Source of the DNA: JAUYLU01 sp038065675
Lineage (GTDB): Bacteria; Patescibacteriota; Minisyncoccia; Phycocordibacterales; VMEP01
Assembly: GCA_038065675.1 (NCBI GenBank)
Contig: JBBTQM010000011.1
Span: 1-39,768, forward strand
Direction: 5' to 3'
DNA: 39,768 nt
Shown: positions 5,914 to 12,512 of the stretch, piece by piece
Layout: every line of letters starts with the position of its first letter
Numbering within the stretch: the first letter of the stretch is position 1
Program-made: the position numbers and the translations under genes
The notes under the pieces: generated by a model
Databases searched by the model: none
Told to the model about the DNA's origin: nothing
Seen by the model: only the letters and a program-made list of their open reading frames with translations

Positions 5914-7958
5914 AGTTTAAATTAAAGACAAAATTTAAGCCTGCGGGAGACCAGCCCGCGGCCATAGACGCGCTTGCGAAGGGATTGAGGGAGGGAATGA
6001 AAAAGCAGACGCTTTTGGGGGTGACCGGTTCCGGTAAAACTTTTACCGTCGCTAATGTAATTGAAAAAATACAAAAACCGACGCTCGTTATCGCCCACAA
6101 TAAAACTTTGGCCGCCCAGTTGGCGCAGGAATACCGAGAATTTTTCCCGGATAATGCGGTTCATTATTTCGTTTCTTACTACGACTTCTATCAGCCGGAG
6201 GCATATATGCCCATTACAGACACGTATATTGAAAAAGACGCGCAGATAAACGAAGAAATAGACCGCCTGCGCCACGCCTCAACGCAAGCGCTTTTGACGC
6301 GCCGCGACGTTATCATTGTCGCTTCCGTGTCGTGCATCTATGGTTTGGGGTCTCCTCAAGAATACGAAAAAGAAAACCTGAAAATATCTCTTAGGGACAA
6401 AATAGAAAAAACAGATTTTATGCGCCAGTTGGTTGCGATTCATTTTGAGCGCACAAATGCCGACTTAACCCCCGGCACATTCCGCTCCGTGGGCAACCGG
6501 GTTGAAATCATGCCTGTTTCGGAAAAATTCGTTTGGAATGTCGAGTTTGAGAAAGGGACAATCAATTCCATTATTAAAGTTGACCCGGTTTCGCAAAAAA
6601 TAAAAGAGAATGACGTCACCGCTTTTTTTCTTTTTCCCGCCAAACACTTCATTACAAACAAAGACGACCGCAAAAGGGCTATCCGAGCGATAGAACTCGA
6701 GCTAAAAGAGCATCTCAAAAAACTTGAAAAAGAAGGGAAACTTCTTGAGGTTGAACGCCTGCGGCGCCGCACCAAATACGACTTGGCGATGATACGCGAA
6801 GTTGGTTATTGTTCCGGCATTGAGAATTACTCGCGCCACCTTTCCGGGAAAGCCCCGGGGGAGCCGCCGGAAACCTTACTTTCATATTTTCCGCGCAAGA
6901 AAGACGGTTCCGCCGATTTTCTTTTAGTCATTGACGAGTCGCATGTGACACTGCCTCAGCTCAATGGCATGTACAACGGCGACTCGGCGCGTAAAAAAAC
7001 GCTGGTGGAATTCGGTTTTAGGCTGCCCTCTGCCATGGATAACCGGCCGCTTAAATATTCCGAATTTGAAAAACGCGTGGGGCAGACTCTTTATACGTCC
7101 GCCACGCCAAGCGAGATAGAAATAAAAGAAAGCTCACAAGTGGTTGAGCAGATTATTCGTCCTACCGGGCTTGTTGACCCGGAAGTGTCCATCCGCCCGA
7201 TTTTAGAAAAAGGCATTTATAAAGGGCAAATACATGATTTTATTGAGGAGGCAAAAAAAGAAATTAAAAAAAGCCTGCCTGCGCCGGGTGTAGCGCGGCA
7301 GGCAGGCGGACGAGTGTTGGCAACGACGCTTACCAAAAAAATGGCGGAAGATTTGTCGCTATATCTCAAAGACGCCGGGATTAAATCGGAATATTTGCAC
7401 AGCGACATCAAGACCATTGAACGGATACAAATATTGACTTCTTTCAGAAAGGGCGAGTTTGATTGCCTTGTGGGGGTAAACCTGTTGCGGGAAGGCCTTG
7501 ATTTGCCCGAAGTTTCCTTTATTGGTATTTTGGACGCCGATAAAGAAGGATTTTTGAGAAGCGAGGTTTCTTTGATTCAAACGATTGGCCGCGCGGCGCG
7601 TAATTCTGCCGGCCGGGTAATACTTTATGCTGACCGCATGACTGGTTCCATGGAGCGTGCGGTTAATGAAACGAACCGCCGGCGCGCTATTCAGGTTGCG
7701 CACAATAAAAAATATAAAATTACTCCCACAACCATCAAGAAAAAAATTCACGACATTATGGAGCATCTGGAGACGGAACATAAAAAGGCGGTGGGGGAAA
7801 TGTTTGCTATCGACCGCGCGCTTTTTGAAAAGAATCCGGACAAACTTATAAAGGATAAAGAGAAACAAATGTCTGACGCGGTCAAAGTTTTGGATTTCGA
7901 GTCGGCGGCTATATTACGCGATGAAATTAAATTGCTCAAGAGTAAGGGAAAGAAATAG
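5907..7958 (+). CDS. uvrB: excinuclease ABC subunit B, UvrB
   Basis: 683 residues, the usual UvrB length. It is the damage-verifying helicase-like subunit that receives DNA from UvrA and recruits UvrC. Visible: Walker A GVTGSGKT (38-45); the damage-probing beta-hairpin region (YYDFYQPEAY and following); the helicase box DESHVTLPQL; SAT motif (YTSATPSE); motifs V/VI (GVNLLREGLDLPE, QTIGRAARN); and a C-terminal UVR motif (ESAAILRDEI). An extra stretch near residues 456-468 is encoded by a palindromic sequence (7273-7307) and seems inserted between the helicase motifs without breaking the frame. It is followed by uvrA 84 bases later. Confidence 0.96.
   Translation: MTKFKLKTKFKPAGDQPAAIDALAKGLREGMKKQTLLGVTGSGKTFTVANVIEKIQKPTLVIAHNKTLAAQLAQEYREFFPDNAVHYFVSYYDFYQPEAYMPITDTYIEKDAQINEEIDRLRHASTQALLTRRDVIIVASVSCIYGLGSPQEYEKENLKISLRDKIEKTDFMRQLVAIHFERTNADLTPGTFRSVGNRVEIMPVSEKFVWNVEFEKGTINSIIKVDPVSQKIKENDVTAFFLFPAKHFITNKDDRKRAIRAIELELKEHLKKLEKEGKLLEVERLRRRTKYDLAMIREVGYCSGIENYSRHLSGKAPGEPPETLLSYFPRKKDGSADFLLVIDESHVTLPQLNGMYNGDSARKKTLVEFGFRLPSAMDNRPLKYSEFEKRVGQTLYTSATPSEIEIKESSQVVEQIIRPTGLVDPEVSIRPILEKGIYKGQIHDFIEEAKKEIKKSLPAPGVARQAGGRVLATTLTKKMAEDLSLYLKDAGIKSEYLHSDIKTIERIQILTSFRKGEFDCLVGVNLLREGLDLPEVSFIGILDADKEGFLRSEVSLIQTIGRAARNSAGRVILYADRMTGSMERAVNETNRRRAIQVAHNKKYKITPTTIKKKIHDIMEHLETEHKKAVGEMFAIDRALFEKNPDKLIKDKEKQMSDAVKVLDFESAAILRDEIKLLKSKGKK
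7273..7307. repeat. palindromic element inside uvrB
   Basis: GCCTGCCTGC (7273-7282) and GCAGGCAGGC (7298-7307) are perfect 10-bp arms around a 15-base loop. The element is in frame and encodes roughly a dozen residues (S-L-P-A-P-G-V-A-R-Q-A-G) absent from the well-known UvrB proteins I can recall. Related GCCTGC/GCAGGC-rich sequence lies at about 34326-34373. Confidence 0.6.
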
Positions 7959-7959
7959 A

Positions 7960-7987
7960 TTGCAAGCGCATAAAATAGTGTTATATT
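7960..7987 (+). promoter_or_regulatory. promoter for uvrA
   Basis: TTGCAA (7960-7965), 16 bases, TATATT (7982-7987), beginning two bases after the uvrB stop. The start is near 7994, so the hairpin at 8001-8024 would be at the very 5' end of the uvrA mRNA. No LexA-type box was recognised. Confidence 0.5.
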
Positions 7988-8000
7988 AATACTCGTATTA

Positions 8001-8024
8001 CCCCCTAGAGGAATCCTCTCAGGG
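8001..8024 (+). other. 5' leader hairpin of uvrA
   Basis: CCCCT-AGAGGA pairs with TCCTCT-C-AGGGG (one bulge), close to the predicted transcription start. The sequence after it is only weakly T-rich, so it could be a stabilising hairpin or the end of the uvrB transcript. Confidence 0.4.
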
Positions 8025-8042
8025 GAGTTTCGCTTTATCTGT

Positions 8043-10634
8043 ATGAAAGAAAAACAATCGGAAAAAATAATAGTAAGGGGAGCGCGGACCCACAATCTTA
8101 AAAATATTACCGTGGAAATGCCGCGCAATAAAATGGTGGTTTTTACCGGCCTCTCCGGTTCCGGCAAGAGCTCTCTTGCTTTTGATACCATCTTCGCCGA
8201 GGGCCAGCGCCGCTACGTGGAATCGCTTTCCGCTTATGCCCGCCAATTTTTAAACCAAATGCAGAAGCCGGACGTGGACGAGATTGTAGGGCTTTCACCG
8301 GCAATTTCCATTGACCAGAAATCGGCAGGGCGCAATCCTCGTTCAACCGTAGCCACGATTACCGAGATTTATGACTATATGCGCGTGCTTTACGCGCGCG
8401 TTGGCAAGCCGCACTGCCTTATTTGCGGCAACCGCATTGAAAAACTTTCCAACGAGGAAATTTTAAATTTTGTGCTGGATAAAATCCGCCACGCCGGCAA
8501 GGTTCCTTACGACAAAAAAGTATTGGGAGTTAAATACACAACCGCCGCCATACAAATTTTCGCGCCGGTTGTGCGCGGGCGAAAAGGCGAATATTACCAG
8601 CTTATTTACGACATGCTTGGTAAAGGTTTTACCAAAGCGCGCGTAGACGGTAAAATTTATAATCTGCGTGAACGTATCGTTCTGGATAAGAACAAAAAAC
8701 ACGAAATTTATTTTTTGGTGGATGAAATCGGAATTGATAATTTCGGTAAAGGCAAAGAGGGAGTTCTCAGGTTGTCCGAATCGCTTGAACGCGCCTTAAA
8801 TGAAGCCGAGGGATTGGTTTTGGTTAATGTCTTGGGCGAAGAAATTCTTATGTCTTCAAAATTTTCCTGCCCGGAGGACGGTTTTTCGTACCCCGAGATA
8901 GAGCCGCGGCTTTTTTCATTCAACTCTCCGTACGGAGCCTGCGAAGCCTGCCACGGACTGGGCACGGAGTATTTTATGAGTCTTGACCCGTGCAAAATTT
9001 GTCTCGGCAAAAGGTTGCGCAAAGAAGCGCTTAATGTTTTTATCGGCGAAAAATCAAAATTAAATATCGTAGACCTTACCGCCTTATCCATATTGGATAC
9101 CAAGAAATTTTTTGACAGCCTTGATTTGACCGAACAAGAGCGCGAAATATCGAGTGTGGTCATAAAAGAAATAAATTCCAGATTGGAATTTCTTTTGAAC
9201 GTCGGACTGGATTATCTTTCTTTGGACAGGCGCGCCAACACTCTCTCGGGTGGAGAAGCGCAAAGAATTCGCTTGGCTTCCCAGCTGGGCTCGCGGCTGG
9301 TGGGCGCACTTTATGTTTTGGACGAGCCGACCATAGGGCTTCACCAGCGAGACAATGAACGATTGATTAAAACGCTTACCGAACTCCGCGATATGGGCAA
9401 TACGATAATTATTGTTGAACACGACGAAGACACCATTTATGCTTCCGATTATATTGTTGATATCGGACCGGGAGCGGGAGTTCATGGCGGCAATATAGTT
9501 GTGGCGGATTATCTGGAGAAACTTTTAACGGCGCGTTCCAACCCGTCAAAATCCCTTACCCTTGATTATTTACGGGGAGACAATGAAATCGAGATTCCCA
9601 AAAAAAGGCGTAATAAGGATTTGGGAACTATCCGCGTGCGCGGAGGAGAAATTTTTAATATAAAAAATATGAGCGTTGATATCCCGCTTGGACGCCTTAC
9701 TGCCATAACCGGGGTTTCCGGCTCCGGCAAGTCTTCCTTGATGTATGAAATTCTTTACAGAAATTTACAAGGGAAGTTTGAGCGCCGGTACCGCACCGGT
9801 CGGCTTTTCAATTGCAGTTCATTCACTGGGACGGAATATCTTTCACGCGCCATTTTAATAGACCAGTCGCCAATAGGACGTACCCCACGCTCAAACCCGG
9901 CGACCTATACCGGAGCGTTTACTTTTATCCGCGACCTTTTCGCCGAAACCGAGGAGGCGCGGCTGAGAGGCTGGCGTGCCAACAGATTCTCTTTCAATGT
10001 AAAAGGCGGGCGGTGCGAAGCCTGCCAGGGGAACGGGGAAATAGCCGTGGAAATGCATTTTTTGCCGACCGTTTACGTAACTTGCGACGTTTGCCAGGGA
10101 AAGCGTTTTATGAAAGAAACGCTTGAAGTTAAATATAAAAAGAAAAGTATTTATGATGTTTTGAAAATGACCGTGGAAGAAGCGGAAGATTTTTTCCGCG
10201 ATATTCCGCAGATTTACGACCGTCTGAAAACTTTAATGGAAGTTGGCCTCGGCTATCTTGAGCTGGGGCAATCGGCAACGACTCTTTCCGGCGGTGAGGC
10301 CCAGCGAGTAAAAATTTCTTCCGAACTTTACCGGCCACATCTGGAGAAAACAATTTATCTTCTTGATGAGCCAACAATAGGGCTTCATTATGAAGACGTG
10401 AAAAAGTTGATAGAAATTTTGCAAAAACTGGTGGAGAAAGGGAACACCGTCATGCTTATAGAACACAACATGGATATTTTAAAGAGTTGCGATTACATTA
10501 TCGATATCGGGCCGGAAGGAGGAGCTGGCGGAGGAAAAATCATAGCTCGCGGCACTCCCGAAGAAATCGCCGGAAGCGCGCAGTCGCACACCGGGAAATA
10601 TCTGAAACGAGTTCTTAAAAAAACACAAAAATAA
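8043..10634 (+). CDS. uvrA: excinuclease ABC subunit A, UvrA (short form)
   Basis: 863 residues against about 940 in typical UvrA. It is a tandem ABC ATPase that scans DNA for damage and loads UvrB. First ATPase: Walker A GLSGSGKS (36-43), signature TLSGGEAQRI, Walker B YVLDEPTIGLH. Second ATPase: GVSGSGKSS, a second TLSGGEAQR and LLDEPTIGLH. The second zinc module has Cys658, Cys661, Cys681 and Cys684. The first zinc module is altered: Cys276, then Asp279 where Cys is expected, then Cys300 and Cys303. Right after it only 13 residues separate Cys303 from the next CxxC (317-320), where about 80 more residues normally stand. That loss explains the short length. Confidence 0.95.
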   Translation: MKEKQSEKIIVRGARTHNLKNITVEMPRNKMVVFTGLSGSGKSSLAFDTIFAEGQRRYVESLSAYARQFLNQMQKPDVDEIVGLSPAISIDQKSAGRNPRSTVATITEIYDYMRVLYARVGKPHCLICGNRIEKLSNEEILNFVLDKIRHAGKVPYDKKVLGVKYTTAAIQIFAPVVRGRKGEYYQLIYDMLGKGFTKARVDGKIYNLRERIVLDKNKKHEIYFLVDEIGIDNFGKGKEGVLRLSESLERALNEAEGLVLVNVLGEEILMSSKFSCPEDGFSYPEIEPRLFSFNSPYGACEACHGLGTEYFMSLDPCKICLGKRLRKEALNVFIGEKSKLNIVDLTALSILDTKKFFDSLDLTEQEREISSVVIKEINSRLEFLLNVGLDYLSLDRRANTLSGGEAQRIRLASQLGSRLVGALYVLDEPTIGLHQRDNERLIKTLTELRDMGNTIIIVEHDEDTIYASDYIVDIGPGAGVHGGNIVVADYLEKLLTARSNPSKSLTLDYLRGDNEIEIPKKRRNKDLGTIRVRGGEIFNIKNMSVDIPLGRLTAITGVSGSGKSSLMYEILYRNLQGKFERRYRTGRLFNCSSFTGTEYLSRAILIDQSPIGRTPRSNPATYTGAFTFIRDLFAETEEARLRGWRANRFSFNVKGGRCEACQGNGEIAVEMHFLPTVYVTCDVCQGKRFMKETLEVKYKKKSIYDVLKMTVEEAEDFFRDIPQIYDRLKTLMEVGLGYLELGQSATTLSGGEAQRVKISSELYRPHLEKTIYLLDEPTIGLHYEDVKKLIEILQKLVEKGNTVMLIEHNMDILKSCDYIIDIGPEGGAGGGKIIARGTPEEIAGSAQSHTGKYLKRVLKKTQK

Positions 10635-10664
10635 ACGACGCCTTTCCGGCGTCGTCGTTGTGAT
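10635..10664 (+). terminator. probable terminator after uvrA
   Basis: ACGACGCC (10635-10642) with GGCGTCGT (10648-10655), loop TTTCC, tail CGTTGTGATTTT. The stem is strong but the T tract is weak. Confidence 0.5.
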
Positions 10665-10673
10665 TTTGCGGCG

Positions 10674-10955
10674 CTACATGTTAAGGCGCGCCAGCTTGAC
10701 CTGTCTTGCCAGGAATCGGCAAGAGAACGTTATCGGGACATCTTTTTCTTTTTCAATGGGAATCTTTATGGTAATGGAAATGTTCCCTTTTTTTCTTTCT
10801 TCCATTACCATACTCTCGATTTTTTCTACCGGCAAAGAGATTTTTCCTCCTTTTTCCGCGTGAAATCTTAAAGAATTCGGGGTTCTCCAGATTTGTATCT
10901 GATGCCCGTTTATCCTTCTTACGTCAGTTCCTGAGTATTGTTTACCCTGCACCAT
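10674..10955 (-). CDS. small basic hypothetical protein
   Basis: 93 residues, basic, with alternating hydrophobic residues suggesting beta strands (ISITIKIPI). No family recognised. The assigned ATG directly abuts AAGG, so a GTG one codon later could be the real start. Upstream on the same strand are a promoter and a small terminator-like hairpin. It lies between convergent uvrA and divergent uvrC. A shorter plus-strand frame at 10660-10863 overlaps it; I prefer this strand because of the promoter and the better protein-like composition. Confidence 0.45.
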   Translation of the reverse strand: MVQGKQYSGTDVRRINGHQIQIWRTPNSLRFHAEKGGKISLPVEKIESMVMEERKKGNISITIKIPIEKEKDVPITFSCRFLARQVKLARLNM

Positions 10956-10978
10956 CCTTAGTCCCTGTTGTGGAAAAA

Positions 10979-10998
10979 CAAAAAATGCCTTGCGGCAT
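10979..10998 (-). terminator. leader terminator or attenuator, minus strand
   Basis: On the minus strand, ATGCC-GCAA-GGCAT followed by TTTTTTGTTTTT. It lies between a minus-strand promoter (11010-11038) and the small gene at 10674-10955, so it would stop transcription within about 30 bases unless bypassed. Confidence 0.5.
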
Positions 10999-11017
10999 AC
11001 CTGATTAAAACTATACT
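10990..11017 (+). promoter_or_regulatory. uvrC promoter, near-leaderless
   Basis: TTGCGG (10990-10995), 16 bases, TATACT (11012-11017). The start is expected near 11024, three bases before the ATG at 11027. The -35 box lies in the loop and stem of the minus-strand hairpin. Confidence 0.5.
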
Positions 11018-11038
11018 ATACAATTAATGAATATTCAA
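11010..11038 (-). promoter_or_regulatory. divergent minus-strand promoter
   Basis: On the minus strand TTGAAT (11033-11038), 17 bases, TATAGT (11010-11015). It overlaps the uvrC -10 box and the uvrC start codon, so the two promoters probably compete. Confidence 0.45.
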
Positions 11039-12319
11039 CAGCTAAAAAAGTTAAATATGCCGGGAACCCCCGGAATTTACATGTTTATGGCTCCGACTTT
11101 AGAAAGCGGGAAAGAAACAATTCTTTATATAGGCAAAGCCGCATCTCTAAAAGACCGCGTAAAAAGCTATTTCGGCGGCGATATTTTGCGTACGCGCGGT
11201 TTGCATATATCCAATATGGTGGCGCTTGCGCGCACAATAAAATGGATTGAAACGGATTCGACGCTTGAAGCGCTTCTTTTGGAAAACCGTTTGATAAAAA
11301 AATGGAAGCCGCATTACAACACAAAAGAAAAAGACGATAAGAGTTTTAATTACGTCATTATAACTGGCGAGAAATTTCCTAGAGTTCTTATCGTGCGCGG
11401 CAAGAATTTAGATGAACTACGCGCCACTCGCTACAAACTAAAAACTATTCTTGGCCCCTTCCCTCATGGAGCCATTTTGCGCGAAGCCATGAAAATCATC
11501 AGAAAAATTTTTCCGTATCGCGATACTTGCATACCGCTTTCGGAAGGCGGCTCCGGCAACCCGTGCTTTAATCGCCAACTAGGCCTTTGTCCGGGAGCAT
11601 GCACCGGCGAAATAACAAAAAAGGATTATGCAAAACGAATCAAGGAGATTAATCTTTTTTTTATCGGCGGGAAAGAAAAAATAATAAAAAATCTTGAACG
11701 GGAAATGAATTCGTCCGCCAAATTTTTTCTTTTCGAAAAAGCGAACGCCATTAAAAAAAGAATATTCGCGTTAAAGCATATAAAGGACATTTCGTTATTA
11801 AAGGACATTTCGCAAGAAAATATAACGGACAAAAAAATGTTCCGTATTGAGGCTTACGATGTCGCGCATTTAAGCGGAGCATCACGCATAGGAGTTATGG
11901 CCGTGATAGAAAACGGCGAACCTAATAAAAGCGAATACAGGACATTTAACATTAGAGATAAAAAAATGGGCGACACGGACGCTTTGCGTGAAATTTTGGA
12001 AAGAAGATTTAACCACCCGGAATGGAGAATGCCGGACTTGATTGTCGTCGACGGGGGAGCCGCGCAGTTCAATGTTGCAAGAAAAATAATGAATTTTAAG
12101 GGTCAAAATTCACCGGTAGTTTCTGTAGTAAAAGATGATAGGCACAAACCGAAGAACATATTGGGGCCGCAAGAGGTTGTGGATAACTTTGAGGGTCAAA
12201 TCCTTCTCGCCAACTCCGAAGCTCATCGATTTTCCCTTTCCCGCCACATACGCGCCCGTTCTTTCTCTCTAAAAATAAAGAAAAATAAGAACGCAGCGGG
12301 ATTTAGTTCAATTAATTGA
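11027..12319 (+). CDS. uvrC: excinuclease ABC subunit C, UvrC lacking the HhH domain
   Basis: 430 residues; most UvrC proteins are near 600. N-terminal GIY-YIG nuclease for the 3' incision: GIY at 16-18, YIG at 34-36, Arg44 and a Glu in LEALLLENRLIK (81-86). A Cys-containing middle (PCFNRQLGLCPGACTG) and a UVR-like helix follow. The RNase H-like 5' nuclease domain shows EAYDVAHLSG, LIVVDGGAAQF and HRFSLSRHIR. The protein ends about 20 residues after this, so the C-terminal tandem helix-hairpin-helix DNA-binding domain is absent. The stop is a clean TGA with no homologous sequence after it, so this is a short form rather than a fresh frameshift. Confidence 0.93.
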   Translation: MNIQQLKKLNMPGTPGIYMFMAPTLESGKETILYIGKAASLKDRVKSYFGGDILRTRGLHISNMVALARTIKWIETDSTLEALLLENRLIKKWKPHYNTKEKDDKSFNYVIITGEKFPRVLIVRGKNLDELRATRYKLKTILGPFPHGAILREAMKIIRKIFPYRDTCIPLSEGGSGNPCFNRQLGLCPGACTGEITKKDYAKRIKEINLFFIGGKEKIIKNLEREMNSSAKFFLFEKANAIKKRIFALKHIKDISLLKDISQENITDKKMFRIEAYDVAHLSGASRIGVMAVIENGEPNKSEYRTFNIRDKKMGDTDALREILERRFNHPEWRMPDLIVVDGGAAQFNVARKIMNFKGQNSPVVSVVKDDRHKPKNILGPQEVVDNFEGQILLANSEAHRFSLSRHIRARSFSLKIKKNKNAAGFSSIN

Positions 12320-12359
12320 CGTTTCTTCTTTAGTAATTTGCAATAATTTTAGAGAAAAT

Positions 12360-12389
12360 TTGGTCGCACGCTTTAAGCGGTGATATACT
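12360..12389 (+). promoter_or_regulatory. extended -10 promoter for nrdA
   Basis: TATACT (12384-12389) preceded by TGA, an extended -10 motif; a weak TTGGTC (12360-12365) stands 18 bases upstream. The transcript would start near 12396 and carry a leader of about 117 bases containing the hairpin at 12416-12461. No clear NrdR box was seen. Confidence 0.5.
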
Positions 12390-12415
12390 TCCAATTAAGA
12401 AGTTCCGATAAAAGA

Positions 12416-12477
12416 TGAAAAACAGGTTATGCCGCCCAAAAGGCGGCATTGAGCTCTTCATTTGTTTTTTGTTTTTT
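12416..12477 (+). terminator. terminator or attenuator in the nrdA leader
   Basis: An inner stem ATGCCGCC (12429-12436) / GGCGGCAT (12442-12449), an internal loop, an outer stem ATGAA (12416-12420) / TTCAT (12457-12461), then a T tract broken by single G bases. It ends the uvrC transcript and, if the promoter at 12384 is used, would attenuate nrdA. Confidence 0.6.
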
Positions 12478-12512
12478 ACCGCTTCGGTTTACAAGCTATT
12501 AAAGAGATTCGT

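Noticed and set aside
9812..10126. Plus-strand 104-codon frame inside uvrA
   Set aside because: Overlaps the conserved second ATPase domain of UvrA in another frame and has no motif of its own.
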